From NCBI RefSeq assembly GCF_001427875.1, contig NZ_LMHK01000001.1, positions 1,056,871 to 1,120,870 on the forward strand: a DNA stretch of 64,000 nt, written 5' to 3'. Positions 24,513 to 32,894 of the stretch are shown here, in pieces (the stretch's first letter is position 1; each line of letters starts with the position of its first letter). Below the pieces are notes generated by a model. The model searched no databases. It was not told where the DNA came from and saw only the letters and a program-made list of their open reading frames with translations. The position numbers were made by a program, and so were the translations under genes. Source of the stretch: Devosia sp. Root685. Its GTDB lineage: Bacteria; Pseudomonadota; Alphaproteobacteria; Rhizobiales; Devosiaceae.

Positions 24513-25628
24513 ATGACAATTGACACCGGAACCGCCGACATCTCCAGCCTCCAGGACGTCCTGGGGGCAATGCAGAGCGCGAAATATCATCGCAATCTGC
24601 GGCAACTCATGGGGCGAATGCCCTTCGAAACACCTCAGTTGAAACTGGTGCAGGCAAGCATTCACCGCCTGCACCTGGAGGCAGGCGCAGTCCTGAACGA
24701 GGGCGACGAGTGGGGTGAAGGCAACCGGAAACCCTCTAGGGGGGTGATCATAGTCGGGGACAACGGGGCATCCAAAAGCTATTCAATCCAGTATGCCCTC
24801 GCCAGTCTGCCGCCCATAACCCTCAAGGGGGGCGGCAGGCACCCTCCAAATCCGCTCTATTGGGAGGCATCGAACGGCGAAGCGCGTGCGTGGCTGAGGG
24901 ACCTCCTGGCCAAGCTTGGATACCCCACCACGCGCATGCCATCGCCCGAACTTGCTATGCCTCAGATCGCGGCACGTTTGCGTGGGCAGAAGCTGACAAT
25001 GTTGGGCTGCGATGAGATTTCGCGCGTCCTGAATCCGCGAAATTTTCCGGGGCGGTCGAAGTTGGCGGCGCAGGCCGAGATCGTTTGGACGCAGATCATT
25101 CAGATGATTTCAGACCCGGTCTGGCCAACCCCAATCGTCGCAGCGGGCACGATGGAGCTTGTGGACACATTGCATCTGCTTCGTTCCGGCTCGAACGTGC
25201 CAGTCGCCCGTGGTGACCTTCTTCGCCGTTGCGACCTGATAGTGATGCCATCACTGACTATGGACGACGCCGATGCCCTGTGTGGATACATCGATGCTTA
25301 CTGTACGGAGTTGAATGTCACCAATCACCTCAAGGAAGGGAGTGACGTTGGCAACCGCCTGGTCAACGCGTCGCGTCGAGGAATGGGAACGGCGCTTGAG
25401 ATCGCCCAGCGCGCTGTCGCCTTGGCCTCTGTTCGCCGACGGGGCGCTCTGAGCATTAGGGATTTCGCCAACGTCCTGGCGGTTTTTACCTCCTGCTCTG
25501 AGGAGAACAATATTTTCCTGGCGAACGACTGGACAAGGATCGACTTCCAGAAGGTCGCAGCCGTGGACTTTGAAGACGCCCGAAACGCCACAAAATCCTC
25601 GAACGCAGATCTGGAGGGCCTGTTCTGA
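24513..25628 (+). CDS. TnsC/TniB-like AAA ATPase
   Basis: A 371-residue AAA ATPase in the tnsC position. 'GVIIVGDNGASKSYSIQYAL' is the P-loop (GDNGASKS, with Ser where the last Gly is usual) and 'KLTMLGCDEISRVLN' the Walker B strand. Family members assemble on target DNA and couple the target selector to the transposase. A ribosome site AAGGAG lies just after the tnsB stop, and its stop overlaps the TniQ start by one base. Confidence 0.85.
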   Translation: MTIDTGTADISSLQDVLGAMQSAKYHRNLRQLMGRMPFETPQLKLVQASIHRLHLEAGAVLNEGDEWGEGNRKPSRGVIIVGDNGASKSYSIQYALASLPPITLKGGGRHPPNPLYWEASNGEARAWLRDLLAKLGYPTTRMPSPELAMPQIAARLRGQKLTMLGCDEISRVLNPRNFPGRSKLAAQAEIVWTQIIQMISDPVWPTPIVAAGTMELVDTLHLLRSGSNVPVARGDLLRRCDLIVMPSLTMDDADALCGYIDAYCTELNVTNHLKEGSDVGNRLVNASRRGMGTALEIAQRAVALASVRRRGALSIRDFANVLAVFTSCSEENNIFLANDWTRIDFQKVAAVDFEDARNATKSSNADLEGLF

Positions 25629-27445
25629 TGACCAACTTTTATAATGTTGCCCCTCTCTCGGATTGCCTGCCGCTGTGCCCTCGCGAAACTGCGCTCAGCT
25701 ACGTTTCGCGTCTGGCCCCCTATTTTGGGTGCCAGTCCACGTATCAGTTCTGCAAGGACTTCGACCTCGATCTGTCGAAGCTGATGGATGGTGACCACGA
25801 CGCTCTGATGCACCTGTCTCGGCTCACCAATGCCGATTTTGGCGAACTTCAGCGCTGGTCCGCGATCACCCTGCCGAGCGGCCGGAAGTCAATCAACGGG
25901 CAGGTGCTGACGCACAGTCGGTCGTCACGTCGGACAATGGCATTTTGCCCCCTTTGCGCGTCAGAGGATATTGCTACCAATCCAAAGGTGACAGCGGATT
26001 TGGCCGTTTACGTGAGAGCTGAATGGCAGGCTTCGGACATCCGACATTGCGGAGCACACAGGGTCCCTCTCCTTCGATACGTAGTAGATAATCGGCGATC
26101 GCGCACCGACCTGGGCAATTTTATTGGCCAGTTCATGGCTGACTACGAGGGCGCAGCGACAGCAGAGAGCAATGTTGGTGACCTGGAAACATATTCCCTG
26201 AGCCGACTTATTGGGACTGATCAGTCGCCAATTCCTCACCTGGACGATCTTGACCTCTGGCAGGTTGTCTCTCTTTCAAGGTCGATGGGGGCAGCGATGG
26301 TCAACGAGGTAAGGCAGTTTAAGCTTCTTGACCTTCGTCGCCTCGATGAACTCGGCGCTATCGGATTCGCTGCGCTTTACGGCGGCATTGAAACTATTGA
26401 AGTGGCTTTTCAGGGCATTCGGTCCAACCACTGGAAGGATCGTGAAGTTGGGGCGCTCAAGCGTGTCGAGCGCTTCTTCAAAAACAGCGTCAGAACCGAA
26501 GCAATTGCGCGTATCTCGGGGCTGATAGCCGAAGCCGCGTTTGCAACCTTCCCGTACAAGTTGGGTGAGCGTTTCTGCGGCGTAACGTGTGAGACTGTCA
26601 GCGTGCAACCCAGCGGTGTAGCGAGGGAGTCACTCGGAATTCCGAAATCCATCTGGCACGCGTTTGTCTCGGCCAAGCCGGCTTGGGTGGTACACGAGGG
26701 TGGCCACTCTCGACATACCTTAGTCGAACTTGAAGCTGCTCGTGCATTCTTCAGGAACTACATCCTCGTCGATTCGCTGCCCGACCTCGCTAGGCAGCAC
26801 GATCTCAGCCGGCAACATCTCCAGCACCTCAAGCTCGGAGGGGCGATCGCGCCGACCGCCTTTGCAAATCTTCCGAACGTGGTCGAACTTTATTCGAGGT
26901 CGGAGGTCGAAGAGGCGATCGTTAGAGCGCAACGCTTCCAAACCATTGCGGCCAATGACAACGAAATCCCCGTCGGATATCTAAATCTGTTGCAGGTGAG
27001 CAAAGTCCACGCCATCGGAATCCAGCAGCTTCTGGATGAGATTCATGCCGGAACTATTCACTGTGTCCGAACGGAAGGGGGCTCGAACGCGAACCTCACA
27101 ACCTGGATCGATCCAGTGGAAGCCATGAAGAAAATTTTCGGATTCGATACACCTATGACCTTGCAAGGGGCTTCGGACTTCATCGGTCTCCACATCAATC
27201 ATGTGAGGATTTTGGCGCAGCACGGGATTTTGCCGAGCCGCTCTCGGCCACGTGGAAACGGCATCTTCCTTACCTTCGAGCGAGCAGATGTTGAAGCATT
27301 TGTCACCAAGTACGTCACGACCGGCGAAGTGACGAGGCGAAAACTAAAAATTCCGACCTCTGTTTCCGCTGTCGAAATTAGGCACCCAAGCTGGAACACA
27401 GCTCCCGTTCGACTTTACGAACGCGCGAACCTGGCGGCAGCCTGA
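25628..27445 (+). CDS. tniQ: TniQ-family target-selection protein
   Basis: A 605-residue TniQ/TnsD-type protein. The start 'LPLCPRETALSYVSRLAPYFG' is the TniQ signature, and a zinc finger is formed by C107-P-L-C110 and H140-C-G-A-H144. The C-terminal half holds probable helix-turn-helix regions (for example LLQVSKVHAIGIQQLLDEI). In Tn7-like elements it recognises an attachment site or a target feature and recruits the ATPase. The length is between short TniQ and full TnsD, so a specific attachment site is plausible. Last gene of the operon, followed by a terminator. Confidence 0.85.
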   Translation: MTNFYNVAPLSDCLPLCPRETALSYVSRLAPYFGCQSTYQFCKDFDLDLSKLMDGDHDALMHLSRLTNADFGELQRWSAITLPSGRKSINGQVLTHSRSSRRTMAFCPLCASEDIATNPKVTADLAVYVRAEWQASDIRHCGAHRVPLLRYVVDNRRSRTDLGNFIGQFMADYEGAATAESNVGDLETYSLSRLIGTDQSPIPHLDDLDLWQVVSLSRSMGAAMVNEVRQFKLLDLRRLDELGAIGFAALYGGIETIEVAFQGIRSNHWKDREVGALKRVERFFKNSVRTEAIARISGLIAEAAFATFPYKLGERFCGVTCETVSVQPSGVARESLGIPKSIWHAFVSAKPAWVVHEGGHSRHTLVELEAARAFFRNYILVDSLPDLARQHDLSRQHLQHLKLGGAIAPTAFANLPNVVELYSRSEVEEAIVRAQRFQTIAANDNEIPVGYLNLLQVSKVHAIGIQQLLDEIHAGTIHCVRTEGGSNANLTTWIDPVEAMKKIFGFDTPMTLQGASDFIGLHINHVRILAQHGILPSRSRPRGNGIFLTFERADVEAFVTKYVTTGEVTRRKLKIPTSVSAVEIRHPSWNTAPVRLYERANLAAA

Positions 27446-27471
27446 CCGCGCCTGATATCTTTGGCGATGCA

Positions 27472-27510
27472 AGCCGCTGCCTCCTTAGGTGCAGCGGCTT
27501 TCGTGTTTTT
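27472..27510 (+). terminator. Rho-independent terminator after tniQ
   Basis: AGCCGCTGC / GCAGCGGCT stem with a 10-base loop, followed by TTCGTGTTTTT. It marks the end of the transposition operon. Confidence 0.85.
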
Positions 27511-28061
27511 CGAGCTCCACCATCCAGATTTTCTCAGATTTGATTTTCAGCTTTTCCTTCAGCTTGGATCAATCTATACGTTCAGATCAGTGCTCTAGAG
27601 TCTAGGGATTCCGGGCGTTTTCGGACCCCATGGATAATTCTAATAGCGAACTTAGAGCATCTCTAGGTTGTTGCCCGTTGGAACTATCCAAGGCGTGACG
27701 CGAGAGGCGCGAAACCAGCGCATTTTCTCAGGATTTTTGGGTTTTTTGGGCACGCTCGGCCTGGCCAAAGCCCGCACTGGCCTCCCAATGCTTCGTGTCC
27801 ACCGGGGTTCGGTGTCTTTAGCTGCCCGAGTTTGATCTCCTGGCCGCATTTGCCTCGCCATCAGCGCTCTTCAGTTCAAAAAAACACCGTAACGCGGTGT
27901 CCTCAAAACCCTCCGCAGCTCAGTCGTCCATGAGCCGCTGCGCGCCTTCTGCAGATGAACCGCACCTAAACCTCTGGTTCACGGCAGCGTGAACTCGGCT
28001 TCGTTATTACCGCCGTCATCGAAAAACGCACTCACCCAGTGCAGAAACCAAGGATGACGAA
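27511..28061. other. Intergenic region, candidate right end of the island
   Basis: About 550 bases with no convincing gene. TTCAGCTTGGATC (27558-27570) is the inverted copy of 18973-18985. TGCTCTAGAG (near 27591) and CTTAGAGCA (near 27651) are approximately inverted. A minus-strand terminator lies at 27882-27902 with no gene feeding it. An island end or target site is likely here but cannot be fixed. Confidence 0.4.
27882..27902 (-). terminator. Orphan minus-strand terminator
   Basis: On the minus strand, ACACCGC / CGGTGT type stem followed by seven T. No minus-strand gene lies immediately upstream (the next gene to the right, 28062, is on the plus strand), so it terminates an unknown short transcript or is left over from a lost gene. 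Confidence 0.55.
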
Positions 28062-28526
28062 ATGACCAAAATCTTCTCGACCACCATTTCCCTCGTTGTG
28101 GCCATGGCCGGCATTGCGGCCGTCGCCACGCCGGCCCAGGCGGCGACCCGCCTGATGAGCAGCACCGTCGATGCTTTCGAATATCGGTGCGAACGCCACG
28201 ATGGCATTTTCTCGGCTGCCGGTCAGTCCGTAAGCTGTCAAACGCCCACCGTTGCAGTCTCCTGCGACTACTTCGATGTTCGCCAGGCCGTCTGTGCCTG
28301 GCCGGGAATTGAAAATCAGATCGCCGTCATTCGCGTGATTGGCACCATTCCGGCCGGCTACACGGCGTCGCTCTCGAGCGATGACGACTCCGCCATTGCA
28401 GACGCCCCCGGCAACGGCGGTGGCGGTGGCGGTGGCTTCATGGGGCCTAAGGACATCCAGGACGCACCGAATAACGATCCGAAGCCGAACTGGGATGGTC
28501 CGAAGGACTTCCAGATGGCCCCTTGA
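28062..28526 (+). CDS. Small secreted protein of unknown function
   Basis: A 154-residue protein with a Sec signal peptide (MTKIFSTTISLVVAMAGI... AQA|AT, about 1-27). The mature part has four cysteines (RCERHD, SCQTP, SCDYFD, VCAW), enough for two disulfides, then a seven-glycine run and a repeated tail (MGPKDIQDAP, DGPKDFQMAP). A good ribosome site (AAGGA) precedes the ATG. No family recognised; likely periplasmic or extracellular. Confidence 0.7.
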   Translation: MTKIFSTTISLVVAMAGIAAVATPAQAATRLMSSTVDAFEYRCERHDGIFSAAGQSVSCQTPTVAVSCDYFDVRQAVCAWPGIENQIAVIRVIGTIPAGYTASLSSDDDSAIADAPGNGGGGGGGFMGPKDIQDAPNNDPKPNWDGPKDFQMAP

Positions 28527-28596
28527 GCGGACCGATGCGGAAGGCGATCCTTTGGGTCGCCTCTCCCATTGTTCGCTTTCGCGAAGAGCACCAAAC

Positions 28597-28625
28597 GAAA
28601 AGGGCCGGTGCGCGGCACCGGCCCC
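28597..28625 (-). terminator. Terminator of the hydrolase/SnoaL gene
   Basis: On the minus strand GGGCCGGTG / CACCGGCCC stem followed by TTTTCG, 19 bases after the stop of the 28644 gene. Confidence 0.8.
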
Positions 28626-28643
28626 AGTCCAACTCGCAGAACC

Positions 28644-30578
28644 CTACTGAGCGGCGCCTGCGTCTGCCGCCAGTTGCCCGAGTTTGACCTGAACAAGCAG
28701 GCTCAACTCGTCATAGACGTTCCATTCATCGACGATCTTGCCATTCTTCCAATGGTAGTGGCTCATGCCCATCACCTGCACGCGCTTGCCGGTCGGGTCG
28801 CCCAGCGTGCCCAAAATGCCATAGCCAAGGTGATGGCCTTCCATCAGCCAGCGCACCGCGACCTTGGTGCCGCCCTCTTCGCAGGGGTTGGACGCCACAT
28901 GCTGCACTTCAAACGACGCGTCGGGCAGCGAACCGATCAGGCCCAGATGCTGATGAATGATGGCCGCCTGGCCATAAAGCTCCTTCATCAGCGGCCCATG
29001 ATATTGCGCGTTCGGCGCATAGTCCTGAGCGATGCGGCCGAACATGCGCTTGGTGAAAACCTCATGCAGCATTTCAATCGTCTGCGCCTCGATGTCGTTA
29101 TGCGCAAGCGAGGTATCGGCCTTTTCGTTCGGCGGCGTCTGGCCGAGGAACCGGCGATTTTCGCCGATGTCGAGCGAGATCAAACCGGCGTCGAACTTCG
29201 CCTTGGCCGTCTTCATCGCAAAATGATGCGGGTCGAGCCCAAGCTGCTGAATGATCGCCATGGTGTCGGCCACCACCCATTCGCGATAGATCTTGTTTTC
29301 AAAGATCATGCAGTCGGCAATGGTGCGCGAAACGAAGGGGCGCCCCGTCGGCTGGCCAAGATGACCATATTGGGTATGACGGCCCGAACCGGTCACGAGA
29401 TGGCTGGTATAAAAGCCGTCCTTATCGTCGCCGTTCCAGATCACCTGCGTGCCCATGCCGCGGCGTTCGGGGAAGGAAACGAGACGCTGAATGGTGTCGC
29501 GCACCACGTCTTCACGATTATAGATCGTGCCGGTGGTGCCATAGAGCACGCAGTTATGCGTGTAATGGGTATAGATCAGTCCGATATCGCGCTCGTCCCA
29601 GATCTTGTGGGTGCAGCGGATGATGTAATCGACGATGTCGGTATAGATATCGTCAAAACCGTTCAGCGACTGGCTGCGCGGCCTGTTGGTCGGCGCCAGG
29701 TCGGGATAGTCGTGCCGCTCCACCTGCAGCACGTTTTCCACCGCGACGGGCGAAGCGCCCTTGGTCTTGGGATTGCTCGTTGCGTCGCTCATTTCCGCTC
29801 CTTGGGTCTGTGACGGCTCTATCGAGAGTTTTTCTGTCGTCCAATCCAGCCAATCACTGACATGACGCGCCACTGCGGCTGGATTTTCAAGCGGGCTGAA
29901 ATGCCCGGCTTTTGGAATGATAAAATAGCGGGCGCCGGCAATCCCGGCCGCTAATTCCTCATGCGCGGCAAGCGGGCAAACCTGCTCGTCCGCGCCGGCA
30001 AGGATTAGTGTCGGTACCCGGATCGCACCAAGCCGCGGCCGGCTATCGGCGCGGCAGATCGCCACTTCGGACTGATCGGCCAGAACCCCCGCCCCAGCAT
30101 CGACCGCCATGGCAAGAATGGTCTCGCGCAGTTTTTCGTTTGCCGCATTTTCAGGCGAAACCAGCCGGTCCCAGCTATCAAGAATATAGCCACCCATCCC
30201 CTCGCCCCGCGCCTTGTCGACAGCGGCACGTCGCATCCCGGCATTGGCTTCCGGATCCGGTCGCGCCGTCGTGTCGATCAGTGCCAGCCCGGCAATCCGC
30301 TCCGGCGCCAGCGCCGCCATTTCCAGCGCCACGATGCCGCCGAGCGAAAATCCGAGCAGCGCAAATCGCTCCGGTGCCATCGCCAGCAGCTTGACCGCAA
30401 GGTCCTGCGTCGTCCTCGCTCCGGTCATCGGCAACACGCTGATATCGGGATGGTTGAGCGCCGCCAGCAAAGGCGCAAACAGCCTCTCGTCGCATACCGT
30501 GCCGGGCAGCAATAGCAGCGGCATGGCATTCGCTTCTGCACTGTCCCGCTTCAGATCGGCGTTGGCTTGGCTATTCAT
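28644..30578 (-). CDS. Alpha/beta-hydrolase fused to two SnoaL-like domains
   Basis: A 644-residue frame (start MNSQANADLK; 20 further codons are open upstream). Residues about 20-250 are an alpha/beta-hydrolase with nucleophile elbow 'LLGFSLGGIVALE' and a late His in 'IPKAGHFSPLENP'. The rest holds two NTF2/SnoaL-type domains ('DVVRDTIQRLVSFPERRG', 'VMGMSHYHWKNGKIVDEWNVYDE'), as in ester cyclases. An ATG at 29792 (MSDATSNPKTKG) has AAGGAG five bases upstream, so the SnoaL part may also be made alone as a 382-residue protein. The gene is divergent from a histidinol-dehydrogenase-like gene, with a shared operator at 30648. Confidence 0.75.
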   Translation of the reverse strand: MNSQANADLKRDSAEANAMPLLLLPGTVCDERLFAPLLAALNHPDISVLPMTGARTTQDLAVKLLAMAPERFALLGFSLGGIVALEMAALAPERIAGLALIDTTARPDPEANAGMRRAAVDKARGEGMGGYILDSWDRLVSPENAANEKLRETILAMAVDAGAGVLADQSEVAICRADSRPRLGAIRVPTLILAGADEQVCPLAAHEELAAGIAGARYFIIPKAGHFSPLENPAAVARHVSDWLDWTTEKLSIEPSQTQGAEMSDATSNPKTKGASPVAVENVLQVERHDYPDLAPTNRPRSQSLNGFDDIYTDIVDYIIRCTHKIWDERDIGLIYTHYTHNCVLYGTTGTIYNREDVVRDTIQRLVSFPERRGMGTQVIWNGDDKDGFYTSHLVTGSGRHTQYGHLGQPTGRPFVSRTIADCMIFENKIYREWVVADTMAIIQQLGLDPHHFAMKTAKAKFDAGLISLDIGENRRFLGQTPPNEKADTSLAHNDIEAQTIEMLHEVFTKRMFGRIAQDYAPNAQYHGPLMKELYGQAAIIHQHLGLIGSLPDASFEVQHVASNPCEEGGTKVAVRWLMEGHHLGYGILGTLGDPTGKRVQVMGMSHYHWKNGKIVDEWNVYDELSLLVQVKLGQLAADAGAAQ

Positions 30579-30647
30579 CTCTACCGGATCACGGCTTGGC
30601 CCCGACGAAAGATCGAGGCCCCTCTCACCAAAAAACACTGGCGCATT

Positions 30648-30663
30648 TTGACTACGTATGCAA
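30648..30663. promoter_or_regulatory. LacI-type operator (site 1), TTGACTACGTATGCAA
   Basis: A palindrome-like site centred on CG, one of five related sites in the 28-43 kb regulon. It lies 69 bases before the fusion gene start and 82 before the divergent dehydrogenase start, so it could control both. One half-site diverges from the consensus. Confidence 0.7.
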
Positions 30664-30745
30664 GATCATTCTCAGCCTATTGGAGACGCTCGATGTTAGC
30701 AGTCTGCTAACCAATTGCCGTCTCGCGTTGTCGTTTCGGAGACCG

Positions 30746-32038
30746 ATGCTAATGACAAATTCCCCCTTCCCCGGCGTCACCTATGTGAAGGCCCCAGAGC
30801 GTTCCTCGATCAGCGACAACGCCCCAGTCGAAACCCTGGTCGCCGAAATCATCGCCAATGTCCGCAAGAACGGCGACAAGGCGGTCCGAGAATATTCGGC
30901 AAAATTCGACAAATCCGACATCGACGTTTTCGAAGTCACCGCTGCCGAACGCGAAGCGGCCCTTGCCGAACTCGATCCGCAAACGCGTCGGGATACCGAG
31001 TTTGCCATTGAAAACGTTCGCAAATTTGCCCAGGCGCAGCTTGCGACCATCCTGCCGCTCGAAGTCGAAACCCTGCCCGGCGTCCATATGGGTCACCGCG
31101 TCATCCCCATCCAGCGCGTCGGCTGCTACGTCCCCGGCGGCCGCTACCCCCTTCTCTCCGCCCCGATCATGACCATCGTCCCGGCCACGGTCGCCGGCGT
31201 CGATGAAATCATCGCCTGCCTGCCGCCCAATGCCCACAAGGCCATGATCGCCGGCTGCCATCTCTCTGGTGCGACACGGATTTTCCGCATCGGCGGCGCC
31301 CAGGCCATCGCGGCCATGGCCTACGGAACCGAGACCGTTCCGGCCGTCAACAAGATCGTCGGCCCCGGCAATGCCTTCGTCAACGAAGCCAAGCGCCAGG
31401 TTTTCGGCCCGGTCGGAATCGATCAACTCGCTGGCCCGTCTGAGATTTTTGTCGTCGCGGACAAAACCGGCGATGCCGAAATGATCGCCACCGACCTCCT
31501 CGCCCAGGCCGAACACGACATCCGCACCCGCGTCGGCCTCATCACCACCGACAAGGCCCTCGCCGAAGCGGTGTTGAAGGAAGTCGAAGCCCAGCTCCAG
31601 ACGCTGTCGACGGCCAACACCGCCCGCGAAGCCTGGATCAACTATGGCGAGATCACCGTCTGCGATAGTGAAGCCGCGATGATCGCCTATTCCGATCTCA
31701 TCGCCGCCGAACACCTGCAGGTGCACACCGCCGACGCCAAGGGCTTTGCCAAAAAGCTGAGGAATTACGGTAGCTTGTTCATCGGCGAGCTCGCGAGCGT
31801 CGTCTATTCCGACAAGTGCTCGGGTACCAATCATACCCTCCCCACCATGGGCGCCGGCGCCTATACCGGCGGCCTATGGGTCGGCGCCTATGTCAAAATC
31901 GCCACCCACCAGTGGCTCGACGAAGAAGGCGTCAAGCAGGTCGCCCCACCCGCCGCCCGCCAATCCGCCAGCGAAGGCCTAGAAGGCCACCGCCGCGCCG
32001 CCCAGCTCCGCCTCGATCGCATGCAGGCGAAGAACTAA
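30746..32038 (+). CDS. Histidinol-dehydrogenase-family enzyme
   Basis: A 430-residue zinc- and NAD-dependent dehydrogenase of the HisD family. Seen motifs: 'GCYVPGGRYPLLS', '[24 protein letters not shown]', the zinc-ligand pair Q/H in 'LLAQAEHD', the catalytic 'AAEHLQ', 'GTNHTLPT' and the final His in 'SEGLEGHRRAAQ'. It is in a catabolic regulon, not with histidine genes, so a different alcohol (as in sulfopropanediol 3-dehydrogenase) is likelier than histidinol. GGAG lies four bases before ATG 30746 and ten before ATG 30752. Confidence 0.8.
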   Translation: MLMTNSPFPGVTYVKAPERSSISDNAPVETLVAEIIANVRKNGDKAVREYSAKFDKSDIDVFEVTAAEREAALAELDPQTRRDTEFAIENVRKFAQAQLATILPLEVETLPGVHMGHRVIPIQRVGCYVPGGRYPLLSAPIMTIVPATVAGVDEIIACLPPNAHKAMIAGCHLSGATRIFRIGGAQAIAAMAYGTETVPAVNKIVGPGNAFVNEAKRQVFGPVGIDQLAGPSEIFVVADKTGDAEMIATDLLAQAEHDIRTRVGLITTDKALAEAVLKEVEAQLQTLSTANTAREAWINYGEITVCDSEAAMIAYSDLIAAEHLQVHTADAKGFAKKLRNYGSLFIGELASVVYSDKCSGTNHTLPTMGAGAYTGGLWVGAYVKIATHQWLDEEGVKQVAPPAARQSASEGLEGHRRAAQLRLDRMQAKN

Positions 32039-32041
32039 GCA

Positions 32042-32069
32042 AAGGGCCGGTGGAAACACCGGCCCTTTT
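32042..32069. terminator. Bidirectional terminator
   Basis: GGGCCGGTG / CACCGGCCC stem with a GAAA tetraloop, flanked by AAA on the left and TTTT on the right. It sits between the convergent dehydrogenase gene (32038) and the RraA-like gene (32145). Confidence 0.9.
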
Positions 32070-32144
32070 CATCTCTGATCTCTCGGTAGCCTCATGGTGA
32101 GGCGGGAGCATAGCGACCCTCGAACCACGAGGCGTGGCAATGGC

Positions 32145-32846
32145 TTAGCTAATCTTGTCCGCCTCAAGCCAAGCCGCCCGCAGTTTCTCGATCGTGAACC
32201 CTGGCGCCCGCGCCGCCGACAAAATCGGCACTTCCTTGCGCATCACCACGTCGATTGCCCAAGGCATACGCTCAATGTGCTCTGCCGGAATAACCACCGC
32301 CCCATGACGATCCGCATGGATCAGGTCATCGGGCCGCACCGTCATCCCAAACACCGTCACCGGGCAATCGAGCTCCGTCACATGCACAAAAGCATGGCTC
32401 GGCCCCACAGCCCCCGCGATCACCTGATAGCCCTCATCGAGCATCCCAAGATCGCGCAACACGCCATTGGTCACGGTTCCGGCAACCCCCAGCCCCTTAT
32501 GCTGGGCCACCTGCATCTCGCCCCAAAAACCGCCAATCACATGCGGCCAATCGGTATCTTCGATGACTGCGACGGTTGGCCCCTCGCCGCCCGAAACATA
32601 CTCATAGTACTGCATTCGCAAGGCACGAACCTCGGCGGCCGGCTTCTGCGCCGGAGATGATGCCCGGATCTTTGCCGTACGCGCAAAACCCACAACCGGC
32701 GGCAGTGAGGGGTCAGCGCAAACCACCGGTATTTTGGTGAAACCCTCCGCCGTGCGCCCACCCATAACGTGTTCGAGCGCATTGCAAACAGTTGGTGTGT
32801 CAACCTTTTTCAGGGCCGCCAGTGCCTCAGACGATATCTTTGCCAT
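32145..32846 (-). CDS. RraA / HMG-aldolase family protein
   Basis: A 233-residue protein of the RraA-like family, which includes 4-hydroxy-4-methyl-2-oxoglutarate aldolases and oxaloacetate decarboxylases. Typical features: 'VDTPTVCNALEHV' at the start, 'WGEMQVAQHKGLGVAGTVTNGVLRDLG' carrying the metal/pyruvate-binding region with the conserved Arg, and 'DLIHADRHGAVVIP'. The catabolic neighbours favour a C-C cleaving or decarboxylating role rather than RNase E regulation. It follows the bicupin gene. Confidence 0.8.
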   Translation of the reverse strand: MAKISSEALAALKKVDTPTVCNALEHVMGGRTAEGFTKIPVVCADPSLPPVVGFARTAKIRASSPAQKPAAEVRALRMQYYEYVSGGEGPTVAVIEDTDWPHVIGGFWGEMQVAQHKGLGVAGTVTNGVLRDLGMLDEGYQVIAGAVGPSHAFVHVTELDCPVTVFGMTVRPDDLIHADRHGAVVIPAEHIERMPWAIDVVMRKEVPILSAARAPGFTIEKLRAAWLEADKIS

Positions 32847-32894
32847 TGTCCCTCCAGTTCCGCCGCCTCTTCGCTGTCCCCATGGTGAGAGGCA

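Larger units (their letters stand above)
21265..27445 (+). mobile_element. Tn7-like transposition module (TnsA-like, TnsB, TnsC/TniB, TniQ)
   Basis: Four consecutive rightward genes encode a restriction-endonuclease-like protein, a DDE transposase with Mu/TnsB architecture, an AAA ATPase and a TniQ target-selection protein, which is the gene order of Tn7-like elements. The last two overlap by one base. Only the gene block is delimited; terminal repeats and target-site duplication were not identified. Cargo could extend left to about 13.0 kb. No CRISPR array or cas gene is present, so it is not a CRISPR-associated transposon as far as this window shows. Confidence 0.8.

Noticed and set aside
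13071-28062. A CRISPR array or cas genes associated with the Tn7-like module
   Set aside because: No regularly spaced repeats and no Cas-like protein were found in the island, so it is not reported as a CRISPR-associated transposon.
28569-29813. A 414-residue plus-strand open frame opposite the hydrolase/SnoaL gene
   Set aside because: It is the complement of a well-supported gene in high-GC DNA, and its translation has no domain pattern. Similar long antisense frames at 41979-43100, 52974-54161, 54273-55703 and 60729-62495 were rejected for the same reason.
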